Origin: Rattus norvegicus
Taxonomy: Eukaryota; Chordata; Mammalia; Rodentia; Muridae
Direction: 5' to 3'
NCBI RefSeq assembly: GCF_036323735.1
Contig: NC_086024.1
Span: 62,086,924 to 62,150,923, forward strand
Length of the DNA: 64,000 bases
Below are positions 44,957 to 55,903 of this stretch, piece after piece; positions within the stretch are counted from its first letter, which is position 1; each line of letters opens with the position of its first letter. The notes under the pieces are model-generated. The model worked only from the letters and a program-made list of their open reading frames with translations, made no database searches and had not been told where the DNA came from. The position numbers and the translations under genes are program-made.

Positions 44957-47900
44957 TTTTTTTCCATCTTTATTAAATTGGGTATTTTTTATTTACATTT
45001 CAAATGTTATTCCCTTTCCTGTTTTCCAGGCCAACATCGCCCTAACCCCTCCCCCTCCCATTCTATGTGGGTGTTCCCCCCATCTTCACCCCATTATTGC
45101 ACTCGCCGCAACAATCCCATTCCCTGGGGGTCCAGCATTGGCAGGACCAAGGGCTTCCCCTTCCCATGGTGCCCCTACTAGGCTATTCATTGTTACCTAT
45201 GAATGTGGAGCCCAAGGTCTGTCTTTAGGTAGTGGCTTAGTCCCTGGAAGCTCTGGTTGGTTGACAATGTTGTTCATATGGGGTCTCAAGCACCTTCACC
45301 TCTTTCAGTCCTTTCTCTCATTCCAACAACGGGGGTCGCGTTCTCAGTTCAGTGGTTTGCTGCTGGCATTTGCCTATGTATTTGCTGTATTCTAGCTGTG
45401 TCTCTCAGGAGAGATCTACATCCGGCTCCTGTCAGCCTGCACTTCTTTGCTTCATCCATCTTATCCAGTTTGGTGGCTGTATATGTATGGTCCACATGTG
45501 GAGCAGGCTCTGAATGGGTGTTCCTTCTGCCTCTGTTCTAAACTTTGCCTCCCTATTCCCTCCCAAGGGTATTCTTGTTCCCCTTTTAAAGAAGGAGTGG
45601 AGCATTCACATTTTGGACATCCTTCTAGACTTTCATATGTTCTGTGCATCTTGGGTAAATAGAGCATTTGGTCTAATATCCACTTATCAATGAGTGTATA
45701 CCATGTGTGTTTTTCTGTGATTGGCTTATTTCACTCAGGATGATATTTTAAAGTTCCATCCATTTACCTATGAATTTCATAAAGTCATTGTTTTTGATAG
45801 CTGAGTAATATTCCATTGTGTAGATGTACCACATTTTCTGTATCCATTCCTCTGTGGAACGGCATATGGGTTCTTTCCAGCTTCTGGCTACTATAAATAA
45901 GGCTGCTGTGAACAGAGTGGAGCATGTGTCTTTATTATACGTTGGAGCATCTTTTGGGTACATGCTCAAGACAGGTATAGCTGGGTCCTCAGGTAGTTCA
46001 ATGTCCCATTTTCTAAGGAACCTCCAGACCGATTTCCAGAATGGTTGGACCAGTCTGCAATCCCACCAACAATGGAGGAGTGTTCCTCTTTCTCCACATC
46101 CTCACCAGCATCTGCTGATGCCGGGGTTTTTGATCTTAGCCATTCTGATTGGTGTGAGGTGAAATCTCAGGGTTGTTTTGATTTGCATTTCTCTTATGAC
46201 TTAAGATGTTGAACATTTCCTTAGGTGTTTCTCAGCGATTTGGCATTCCTCAGCGGTGAATTCTTTGTTTAGCTCTGAACCCCATTTTTAACAGGGTTAT
46301 TTGTCTCCCTGCGGTCTAACTTCTTCAGTTTTTTGTAGATTTTGGATCTAAGCCCTCTATCTGTTGTAGGGTTGGTAATCTTTTCCCAATCTGTTGGTTG
46401 CTGTTTTGTCCTAACAACAGTGTCTTCTGCCTTACAGAAGCTTTGTAGCTTAAGAAATCCCATTTTTCAATTCTTGATCTTAGAGAATAAGCCATTGGTG
46501 TTTTGTTCAGGAAATTTTCTCCAGTTCCCATGTGTTTGAGATTCTTCCACACTTTTTCTTCTATTACTTGGAGTGTATCTAGTTTGATGTGGTAGCCGTA
46601 GATCCACTTGGACTTAAGCTTTGTACAGGGTCATAAGAATGGATCGATCTGCATTCTGCTACATGCTGAACTCCAATTGAACCAGCACCATTTCCTGAAA
46701 ATGCTATCTTTTTTCTACTGGATGGTTTTGGGTCCTTTGTCAAAAATCAAGTGACCATAGGTGTGTGGGTTCATTTCTGTGTCTTAAATTCTTTTCCACT
46801 TATCTATCTGTCTGTCCCTGTACCAATACCATACAATTTTTATCACTATTGCTCTGTAATACTGCTTGAGTTCAGGGAGAATGATACCCCCACGAAGTCT
46901 TTTATGGTTGAGGATAGTTTGAACAATCCTAGGTTTCTTATTATTCCAGATGAATTTGCATATTGTTCTGTCTAACTCTATGAAGAATTAGGTTGGAATT
47001 TTAATGGGGATTACATTGAATCTGTAGATCACTTTTGGTAAAATGGCCACTTTTACTGGGTTAACCCTGCTAATCCGTAAGCATGGGAGATCTTTCCATC
47101 TTCTGAGATCTTCTTCAATTTCTTTGTTCAGGGACTTGAAGTTCTTATCATACAGATCTTTCACTTGTTTCAATAAAGTCACACCTAGGTATTTTATATA
47201 ATTTGGGACTATTTTGAAGGGTGTTGTTTCACTACTTTCTTTCTCAGCTTGTTTCTCTTTTGTGTAAAGGAAGGCTACTGATTTATTTGAGTTAATTTTA
47301 TACCCAGACACTTTGCTAAAGGTGTTTATCAGGTTTAGTAGTTCTCTGGTAGAAATTTGGGGTCACTTGAATATACGATCATATCTTCTCTAAATAATGA
47401 TATTTTGACTTCTTCCTTTACAATTTGTATCCCTTTGATCTCCTTTTGTTGTCTGATTGCTCTAGCTAGGACTTCGAGAACTATATTGAATAAGTAGGGA
47501 GAGAGTGGGCAGCTTGTCTAGTCCCTGATTTTAGTGGGATCGCTTCAAGTTTCTCTCCATTTAGTTTAATGTTAGCAAGTGGTTTGCTGTATATGGCTTT
47601 TACTATGTTTAGGTATGGGCCTTGAATTCCTGTTCTTTCCGGGACTTTTATCATGAAGGGGTGTTGAATTTTGTCAAATGCTTTCTCAGCATTTAATGAA
47701 ATGATCATGTGTTGTTTATCTTTCAGTTTGTTTATATAGTGGATTACATTGATTGATGGTTTTCCGTATATTAAACCATCCCTGCATGCCTGGGATGAAG
47801 CCTACTTAATCATGGTGAATGATTGTTTTGATGTGCTCTTGGATTAGGTTTGCAAGAATTTTATTGAGTATTATTGCGTCAATATTCATAAGGGAAATTG

Positions 47901-48611
47901 GTCTGAAGTTCTCTTTCTTTGTTGGCTCTTTGTGTGGTTTAGGTATAAGAGTAATTGTGGCTTAATAGAAGGAATTCAGTAGTGCTCCATCTGTTTCAAT
48001 TTTGTGGAATCATTTGGATAGTATTGGTATGAGGTCTTCTATGAAGGTCTGGTAGAATTCTGCACTAAACCCGTCTGGACCTGGGCTCTTTTTGGTTTGG
48101 AGACTTTTAATGACTGCTTCTATTTTGTTTGGAGTTATGGGGTTGTTCAAATAGTTTATCTGTTCCTGATTTAACTTAGGTAACTGTTATGTGTCTAGGA
48201 AATTGTCCATTTCCTCCAGATTTTCAAGTTTTGTTGAATATAGGCTTTTGTAGTAGGATCTGATGATTTTTTTAATTTCCTCTGATTCTCTTGTTATGAC
48301 TACCTTTTCATTGCTGATTTTGTTAATTTGGACACTCTCTCTGTGTCCTCTGGTTAGTCTGGGTAAAGATTTATCTATCTTGTTGATTTTTCGCCAAGAA
48401 CCACCTTTTGGTTCTACTGATTCTTTATATTGCCCATTTTGTTTCTACTTTGTTAACTTCAGCTCTGAGTTTGATTATTTCCTGCCTTCTATTCCTCATG
48501 GGTATATTTGCATCTTTTTGTTCTAGAGCTTTTAGTTGTGCTATCAAGCTGCTGATACATGCTCTCTCCTGTTTCTTTCTGCAGGCATTCAGAGCTATGA
48601 GTTTTCTTCTT
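44957..48611 (-). mobile_element. Outer (older) L1, 3' UTR and ORF2 part, split by copy 2
   Basis: Poly-T, then CTTTATTAAATTGGGTATTT and CCCTTTCCTGTTTTCCAGGC (3' UTR to about 45672). Then ORF2 on the minus strand from its stop equivalent (45673) up to the position equivalent to residue ~305 at 48611. Disrupted by many indels; legible blocks include W-I-Q-K-M-W-Y-I-Y-T-M-E (45748-45969) and K-A-I-Y-S-K-P-L-A-N-I-K-L-N-G-E-K (47481-47708). The C-rich tract in the 3' UTR is degraded (CCCCCCATCTTCACCCC). It continues at 54967 after the inserted copy 2. The homopolymer near codon 1072 is A5. Confidence 0.92.
48597..48611. repeat. Target-site duplication of copy 2, left
   Basis: ATGAGTTTTCTTCTT, identical to 54967-54981. 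Deleting 48612-54981 restores the outer L1's ORF2 order (...GAGCTATGAGTTTTCTTCTT then AGCACAGC...). The right edge of the TSD within the poly-T is ambiguous by a base or two. Confidence 0.95.
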
Positions 48612-48673
48612 TTTTTTTTTTTTTATTAACTTGAGTATTTCTTATATACATTTCAAGTGTTATTCCCTTTCCC

Positions 48674-48758
48674 GGTTTCCGGGCAAAATCCCCCTCCCCC
48701 CTCCCCTTCCTTATGGGTGTTCCCCTCCCAACCCTCCCCCCATTGCCGCCCTCCCCCC
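48674..48758 (-). other. G-rich polypurine tract in L1 3' UTR (copy 2)
   Basis: Plus strand shows CCCCCTCCCCCCTCCCCTTC, CCCCTCCCAACCCTCCCCCC and CCGCCCTCCCCCC, so the L1 sense strand carries many G3+ runs. Same tract as in copy 1, and also seen in degraded form at 3.2 and 45.0 kb. Confidence 0.8.
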
Positions 48759-49332
48759 AAAGTCTAGTTCACTGGGGGTTCAGTCTTAGCAGGACCCAGG
48801 GCTTCCCCTTCCACTGGTGCTCTTACTAGGATATTCATTGCTACCTATGGGGTCAGAGTCCAGGGTCAGTCCATATATAGTCTTTAGGTAGTGGCTTAGT
48901 CCCTGGAAGCTCTGGTTGCTTGACATTGTTGTACTTTTGGGGTCTCGAGCCCCTTCAAGCTCTTCCAGTTCTTTCTCTGATTCCTTCAACGGGGGACCTA
49001 TTCTCAGCTCAGTGGTTTGCTGCTGGCATTCGCCTCTGTATTTGCTGTATTCTGGCTGTGTCTCTCAGGAGCGATCTACATCCGGCTCCTGTCGGTCTGC
49101 ACTTCTTTGCTTCCTCCATCTTGTCCAATTGGGTGGCTGTATATGTATGGGCCACCTGTGCGGCAGGCTCTGAATGGGTGTTCCTTCAGTCTCTGTTTTA
49201 ATCTTTGCCACTCCCTTCCCAGCCAAGGGTATTCTTTTTCCTCATTTAAAGAAGGAGTGAAGCATTCACATTTTGATCATCCGTCTTGAGTTTCGTTTGT
49301 TCTAGGGATCTAGGGTAATTCAAGCATTTGGG

Positions 49333-52300
49333 CTAATAGCCACTTATCAATGAGTGCATACCATGTATGTCTTTCTGTGATTGGGTTAGCTCACTCAGGA
49401 TGATATTTTCCAGTTCCAACCATTTGCCTACGAATTTCATAGACTCGTTGTTTTTGATAGCTGAGTAATATTCCATTGTGTAGATGTACCACATTTTCTG
49501 TATCCATTCCTCTGTGGAAGGGCATCTCGGTTCTTTCCATTTTCTGGCTATTATAAATAAGGCTGCGATGAACATAGTGGAGCACGTGTCTCTTTTATAT
49601 GTTGAGGCATCTTTTGGGTATATGCCCAAGAGAGGTATAGCTGGATCCTCAGGCAGTTCAATGTCCAATTTTCTGAGGAACCTCCAGACTGATTTCCAGA
49701 ATGGTTTTACCAGTCTGCAATCCCACCAACAATGGAGGAGTGTTCCTCTTTCTCCACATCCTCGCCAGCATCTGCTGTCACCTGAGTTTTTGACCTTAGC
49801 CATTCTCACTGGTGTGAGGTGAAATCTCAGGGTTGTTTTGATTTGCATTTCCCTTATGACTAAAGATGTTGAACATTTCTTTAGGTGTTTCTCAGCCATT
49901 CGGCATTCCTCAGCAGTGAATTCTTTGTTTAGCTCTGAACCCCATTTTTAATAGGGTTATTTGTTTCCCTGCGGTCTAACTTCTTGAGTTCTTTGTATAT
50001 TTTGGATATAAGGCCTCTATCTGTTGTAGGATTGGTAAAGATCTTTTCCCAATCTGTTGGTTGCCGTTTTGTCCTAACCACCGTGTCCTTTGCCTTACAG
50101 AAGCTTTGCAGTTTTATGAGATCCCATTTGTCGATTCTTGATCTTAGAGCATAAGCCATTGGTGTTTTGTTCAGGAAATTTTTTCCAGTGCCCATGTGTT
50201 CCAGATGCTTCCCTAGTTTTTCTTCTATTAGTTTGAGTGTGTCTGGTTTGATGTGGAGGTCCTTGATCCACTTGGACTTAAGCTTTGTACAGGGTGATAA
50301 GCATGGATCGATCTGCATTCTTCTACATGTTGCCCTCCAGTTGAACCAGCACCATTTGCTGAAAATGCTATCTTTTTTCCATTGGATGGTTTTGGCTCCT
50401 TTGTCAAAAATCAAGTGACCATAGGTGTGTGGGTTCATTTCTGGGTCTTCAATTCTATTCCATTGGTCTATCTGTCTGTCTCTGTACCAATACCATGCAG
50501 TTTTTATCACTATTGCTCTGTAATACTGCTTGAGTTCAGGGATAGTGATTCCCCCTGAAGTCCTTTTATTGTTGAGGATAGCTTTAGCTATCCTGGGTTT
50601 TTTGTTATTCCAGATGAATTTGCAAATTGTTCTGTCTAACTCTTTGAAGAATTGGATTGGTATTTTGATGGGGATTGCATTGAATCTGTAGATTGCTTTT
50701 GGTAAAATGGCCATTTTTACTATATTAATCCTGCCAATCCATGAGCATGGGAGATCTTTCCATCTTCTGAGGTCTTCTTCAATTTCTTTCCTCAGTGTCT
50801 TGAAGTTCTTATTGTACAGATCTTTTACTTGCTTGGTTAAAGTCACACCGAGGTACTTTATATTATTTGGGTCTATTATGAAGGGTGCCGTTTCCCTAAT
50901 TTCTTTCTCGGCTTCTTTCTCTTTTGTATAGAGGAAGGCAACTGATTTATTTGAGTTAATTTTATACCCAGCCACTTTGCTGAAGTAGTTTATCAGCTTT
51001 AGTAGTTCTCTGGTGGAACTTTTGGGATCACTTAAATATACTATCATGTCATCTGCAAATAGTGATATTTTGACTTCTTCTTTTCCGATCTGTATCCCCT
51101 TGATCTCCTTTTGTTGTCTGATTGCTCTGGCTAGAACTTCAAGAACTATATTGAATAAGTAGGGAGAGAGTGGGCAGCCTTGTCTAGTCCCTGATTTTAG
51201 TGGGATTGCTTCGAGTTTCTCTCCATTTAGTTTAATGTTAGCAACTGGTTTGCTGTATATGTCTTTTACTATGTTTAGGTATGGGCCTTGAATTCCTATT
51301 CTTTCCAGGACTTTTATCATGAAGGCGTGTTGAATTTTGTCAAATGCTTTCTCAGCATCTAATGAAATGATCATGTGGTTTTGTTCTTTCAGTTTGTTTA
51401 TATGATGGATCACGTTGATGGTTTTCCGTATATTAAACCATCCCTGCATGCCTGGGATGAAGCCTACTTGATCATGGTGGATGATTGTTTTGATGTGCTC
51501 TTGAATTCGGTTTGCCAGAATTTTATTGAGTATTTTTGCGTCGATATTCATAAGGGAAATTGGTCTGAAGTTCTCTTTCTTTGTTGTGTCTTTGTGTGGT
51601 TTAGGTATAAGAGTAATTGTGGCTTCGTAGAAGGAATTCGGTAGTGCTCCATCTGTTCCAATTTTGTGGAATAGTTTGGATAATATTGGTATGAGGTCTT
51701 CTATGAAGGTTTGATAGAATTCTGCACTAAACCCGTCTGGACCTGGGCTCTTTTTGGTTGGAAGACCTTTAATGACTGCTTCTATTTCCTTAGGAGTTAT
51801 GGGGTTGTTTAACTGGTTTATCTGTTCCTGATTTAACTTCGATACCTGGTATCTGTCTAGGAAATTGTCCATTTCCTGAAGATTTTCAAATTTTGTTGAA
51901 TATAGGTTTTTATAGTAAGATCTGATGATTTTTTGAATTTCCTCTGAATCTGTAGTTATGTCTCCCTTTTCATTTCTGATTTTGTTAATTTGGACGCACT
52001 CTCTGTGTCCTCTCGTTAGTCTGGCTAAGGGTTTATCTATCTTGTTGATTTTCTCAAAGAACCAACTTTTGGTTCTGTTGATTCTTTCTATGGTCCTTTT
52101 TGTTTCTACTTGGTTGATTTCAGCTCTGAGTTTGATTATTTCCTGCCTTCTACTCCTCCTGGGTGTATTTGCTTCTTTTTGTTCTAGAGCTTTTAGGTGT
52201 GCTGTCAAGCTGCTGACATATGCTCTTTCCTGTTTCTTTCTGCAGGCACTCAGCGCTATGAGTTTTCCTCTTAGCACAGCTTTCATTGTGTCCCATAAGT

Positions 52301-53159
52301 TTGGGTATGTTGTATCTTCATTTTCATTAAATTCTAAAAAGTTTTTAATTTCTTTCTTTATTTCTTCCTTGACCAGGTTATCATTGAGTAGAGCATTGTT
52401 CAATTTCCACGTATATGTGGGCATTCTTCCCTTATTGTTATTGAAGACCAGTTTTAGGCCGTGGTGGTCCGATAGCATGCATGGGATTATCTCTATCTTT
52501 CTGTACCTGTTGAGGCCCGTTTTTTGACCAATTATATGGTCAATTTTGGAGAAAGTACCATGAGGAGCTGAGAAGAAGGTATATCCTTTTGCTTTAGGAT
52601 AGAATGTTCTATAAATATCCGTTAAGTCCATTTGGCTCATGACTTCTCTTAGTCTGTCGACATCACTGTTTAATTTCTGTTTCCATGATCTGTCCATTGA
52701 TGAGAGTGGGGTGTTGAAGTCTCCCACTATTATTGTGTGAGGTGCAATGTGTGTTTTGAGCTTTAGTAAGGTTTCTTTTACGTATGTAGGTGCCCTTGTA
52801 TTTGGGACATAGATATTTAGGATTGAGAGTTCATCTTGGTGGATTTTTCCTTTGATGAATATGAAGTGTCCTTCCTTATCTTTTTTGATGACTTTTAGTT
52901 GGAAATTGATTTTATTTGATATTAGAATGGCTACTCCAGCTTGCTTCTTCTGACCATTTGCTTGGAAAGTTGTTTTCCAGCCTTTCACTCTGAGGTAGTG
53001 TCTGTCTTTGTCTCTGAGGTGTGTTTCCTGTAGGCAGCAGAATGCAGGGTCCTCATTGCGTATCCAGTTTGTTATACTATGTCTTTTTATTGGGGATTTG
53101 AGGCCATTGATATTGAGAGATATTAAGGAATAGTGATTATTGCTTCCCTTTATATTCAT
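49333..53159 (-). pseudogene. ORF2: L1 ORF2 (endonuclease/reverse transcriptase), copy 2, one frameshift near the C-terminus
   Basis: Starts at ATG 53159 and is open for 1076 codons (to 49929). The endonuclease keeps N16 (L-N-I-N-G-L), E45 (L-Q-E-T-H-L), D147/N149 (V-G-D-F-N-T), D207 (K-I-D-H-I) and D231-H232 (S-D-H-H), matching known L1 catalytic residues. The RT has F-R-P-I-S-L, D601 (S-L-D-A-E-K-A-F-D), G-T-R-Q-G-C-P-L-S-P and F-A-D-D at 701-704. A homopolymer near 49946-49950 has five T (A5 in sense) where copy 1 has six, so the frame ends after K1071 with five aberrant residues and a stop. The lost C-terminal ~204 residues, including R-C-W-R-G-C-G-E ... H-C-W-W-D-C (CX3CX7HX4C), remain open in the next frame (49333-49899). 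Either an inactivating slip or a sequence error. Confidence 0.96.
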
Positions 53160-53218
53160 ATTTGGATGTGAGGTTATGTTTGTGTGCTTTCATTCTCTTT
53201 GTTTTGTTGCCAAGACGA

Positions 53219-54292
53219 TTAGTTTCTTGCTTCTTCTAGGGTATAGCTTGCCTCCTTATGTTGGGCTTTACCATTTATTATCCTTTGTAGTGCTGGATTT
53301 GTAGAAAGATATTGTGTAAATTTGGTTTTGTCATGGAATATCTTGGTTTCTCCATCAATGTTAATTGAGAGTTTTGCTGGATACAGTAACCTGGGCTGGC
53401 ATTTGTGTTCTCTTAGGGTCTGTATGACATCAGTCCAGGATCTTCTGGCCTTCATAGTTTCTGGCGAGAAGTCTGGTGTGATTCTGATAGGTCTCCCTTT
53501 ATATGTTACTTGACCTTTTTCCCTTACTGCTTTTAATATTCTTTCTTTATTTTGTGCGTTTGGTGTTTTGACAATTATGTGACGGGAGGTGTTTCTTTTC
53601 TGGTCCAATCTATTTGGAGTTCTGTAGGCTTCTTGTATGTCTATGGGTATCTCTTTTTTTAGGTTAGGGAAGTTTTCTTCTATGATTTTGTTGAAGATAT
53701 TTACTGGTCCTTTGAGCTGGGAGTCTTCACTCTCTTCTATACCTATTATCCTTAGGTTTGATCTTCTCATTGAGTCCTGGATTTCCTGTATGTTTTGGAC
53801 CAGTAGCTTTTTCCGCTTTACATTATCTTTGACAGTTGAGTCAATGATTTCTATGGAATCTTCTGCTCCTGAGATTCTCTCTTCCATCTCTTGAATTCTG
53901 TTGGTGAGGCTTGTATCTACAGCTCCTTGTCTCTTCTTTTGGTTTTCTATATCCAGGGTTGTTTCCATGTGTTCTTTCTTGATTGCTTCTATTTCCATTT
54001 TTAATTCCTTCAACTGTTTGTTTGTGTTTTCCTGGAATTCTTTCAGGGATTTTTGCGATTCCTCTCTGTAGGCTTTTACTTGTTTATTAATGTTTTCCTG
54101 TGCTTCCCTAAGTGTGTTCATGTCTTTCTTGAAGTCCTCCAGCATCATGATCAAATATGATTTTGTAACTAGATCTTGCTTTTCTGGTGTGTTTGGATAT
54201 TCCATGTTTGTTTTGGTGGGAGAATTGGGCTCCGATGATGGCATGTAGTCTTGGTTTCTGTTGCTTGGGTTCCTGCGCTTGCCTCTCGCCAT
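53219..54292 (-). CDS. ORF1: L1 ORF1 protein, copy 2 (intact, 357 aa)
   Basis: Cytoplasmic RNA-binding chaperone that coats L1 RNA in cis. The ATG at 54292 opens M-A-R-G-K-R-R-N-P. A basic, low-complexity N-terminus (1-45) is followed by a long heptad-rich coiled coil (about 46-170; L-E-D-F-K-K-D-M, L-K-E-L-K-M-E-I-E-A-I-K-K). The RRM spans about 177-270 (R-R-S-N-L-R-I-I-G-I-E-E; H-I-I-V-K-T-P). Then comes the C-terminal domain with R-E-K-G-Q-V-T-Y-K-G-R-P-I-R-I-T, R-R-S-W-T-D-V and I-F-H-D-K-T-K-F. No stop or frameshift, unlike copy 1. Length is typical for murine ORF1p. It is followed by a 59-nt spacer and ORF2 on the same transcript. Confidence 0.97.
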   Translation of the reverse strand: MARGKRRNPSNRNQDYMPSSEPNSPTKTNMEYPNTPEKQDLVTKSYLIMMLEDFKKDMNTLREAQENINKQVKAYREESQKSLKEFQENTNKQLKELKMEIEAIKKEHMETTLDIENQKKRQGAVDTSLTNRIQEMEERISGAEDSIEIIDSTVKDNVKRKKLLVQNIQEIQDSMRRSNLRIIGIEESEDSQLKGPVNIFNKIIEENFPNLKKEIPIDIQEAYRTPNRLDQKRNTSRHIIVKTPNAQNKERILKAVREKGQVTYKGRPIRITPDFSPETMKARRSWTDVIQTLREHKCQPRLLYPAKLSINIDGETKIFHDKTKFTQYLSTNPALQRIINGKAQHKEASYTLEEARN

Positions 54293-54966
54293 CAGATTAT
54301 CTCTAGTGTTACTTTGTTCTGCTATTTCTGACAGTGGCTAGACTATCCTATAAGCCTGTGTGACAGGAGTGCTGTAGACCTGTTTTCCTGTCTTTCAGTC
54401 AGTTATGGGGACAGAGTGTTCTGCTTTCTGGCGTGTAGTTTTTCCTCTCTACAGGTCTTCAGCTGTTCCTGTGGGCCTGTGTCTTGAGTTCACCAGGCAG
54501 CTTTCTTGCAGCAGAAAATTTGGTCTTACCTGTGGTCCCGAGGCTCAGGTTCGCTCGTGGGGTGCTGCTCACGGGCTCTCTGCAGCGGCAGCAACCAGGA
54601 AGACCTGTGCCGCCCCTTCCGGGAACTTCAGTGCACCAGGGTTCCAGATGGTCTTTGCCTTTTTCCTCTGGCATCCGAGATGTGTGTGCAGGGAGCAGTC
54701 ACTTCTGGTTTCCCAGGCTTGTCTGCCTCTCTGAAGGTTTAGCTCTCCCTCCCACGGGATTTGGGTGCAGAGAACTGTTTATCCGGTCTGTTTCTTTCAG
54801 GTTCCGGCGGTGTCTCAGGCACAGGGGTCCTGCCGCTCCTGGGCCCTTCCCCACGGGAGCCCAGAGGCCTTATACAGTTTCCTCTTGGGCCAGGGATGTG
54901 GGCAGGGGTGAGCAGAGTTGGTGGTCTCTTCCGCTCTGCAGCCTCAGGAGTGCCCACCTGACCAGC
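54293..54966 (-). promoter_or_regulatory. L1 5' UTR / internal promoter, copy 2
   Basis: GC-rich 674-bp region upstream of ORF1, ending at the 5' TSD. It contains CpGs in GGTTCGCTCGTGGGGTGCTG, CTCTGCAGCGGCAGCAACCA and GTGCCGCCCCTTCCGGGAAC (plus-strand view). The 5' end is complete because the TSD follows directly. Differs from copy 1 by a scatter of substitutions and a small indel near 54820. Promoter function is inferred from L1 biology. Confidence 0.8.
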
Positions 54967-54981
54967 ATGAGTTTTCTTCTT
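54967..54981. repeat. Target-site duplication of copy 2, right
   Basis: ATGAGTTTTCTTCTT, identical to 48597-48611. Confidence 0.95.
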
Positions 54982-55845
54982 AGCACAGCTTTCATGTGTC
55001 CTATAAGTTTGGGTATGTTGTACCTTCATTTTCATTGCATTCTGAGAAGTCTTTAATTTCTTTATTTCTTCCTTGACCAGGTTATCATTGAGTAGAGCAT
55101 TGTTCCACTTCCATGTAAATGTGGACATTCTTTCCTCATTTTTATTGAAGACCAGCTTTATCCGGTGGTGGTCTGATGGGATACATGGGATTATTTCTAT
55201 CTTTCTGTATCGGTTGAGGCCTGTTTTGTGCCCAATTATATGGTCAATTTTGGAGAAAGTACCATGAGGTGGTGAGAAGAAGGTATATCCTTTTGTGTAG
55301 GATAGAATGCTCTATAAATAACTGTTAAATCCATTTGGTTCATGACTTCTCTTAGTCTGTCTATGTCTCTGTTTAATTTCTGTTTCCATGATCTGTCCAT
55401 TGATGAGAGTGGAGTCTTGAAATCTCCTACTATTATTGTGTGAGGTGCAGTGTGTGCTTTGAGCTTTAGTAAGGTTTCTTTTATGCATGTAGATGCCCTT
55501 GTATTTGGAGCATAGATATTTAAGATTGAGAGTTCATCTTGGTGGATTTTTCCTTTGATGAATATGAAGAGTCCTTCCTTCTAGTTTGATGACTTTTGGT
55601 TGAAAATCTATTTTATTCGATATTAAAATGGCTACTCCAGCTTGCTTCTTCAGACCATTTGCTTGCAAAGTTGTTTTCCAGCCTTTCACTCTGAGGTAGT
55701 GTCTGTCTTTGTCCTGTAGGCAGCAAAATGTTGGGTCCTCATTGTGTATCCAGTTTGTTAATCTGTGTCTTTTTATTGGGAAATTGAGACCATTGATGTT
55801 GAGAGATATTAAGGAATAGTGATTATTGCTTCCTGTTATATTCAT
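54982..55845 (-). pseudogene. Outer L1 ORF2, N-terminal part (endonuclease)
   Basis: The ATG equivalent at 55845 opens M-N-I-T-G-S-N-N-H-Y-S-L-I-S-L-N-I-N-G-L-N, but the frame loses part of the L-Q-E-T-H loop: it reads C-C-L-Q-D-K-D-R-H, so the catalytic glutamate region is deleted by an in-frame gap. It then shifts frame after K-V-I-K. It is cut at 54982 by the copy 2 insertion. Dead. Confidence 0.9.
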
Positions 55846-55903
55846 GTTTGGATGTGAGATTATGTTTGTGTGCTTGTCTTCTCTTTGTTTTATTGCAAAA
55901 CGA

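Larger units (their letters stand above)
48612..54966 (-). mobile_element. L1: Full-length young L1, copy 2 (most intact)
   Basis: A 6.35-kb complete L1 on the minus strand, inserted in the same orientation into an older L1 and bounded by a 15-bp TSD. From its 3' end: poly-T 48612-48624, 3' UTR with G-rich tract, ORF2 region 49333-53159, 59-bp spacer, ORF1 53219-54292, and 5' UTR 54293-54966. ORF1 is intact. ORF2 has one single-base frameshift. Near-identity to copy 1 and the crisp TSD show a recent insertion. Confidence 0.97.

Noticed and set aside
54484..55056. Antisense frame running from the L1 5' UTR into flanking DNA (also 27316-27894), reminiscent of primate ORF0
   Set aside because: The copy 2 frame begins at TTG rather than ATG. 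It crosses the insertion junction into unrelated L1 sequence and differs between copies after the junction. Worth only a passing note without transcript data.
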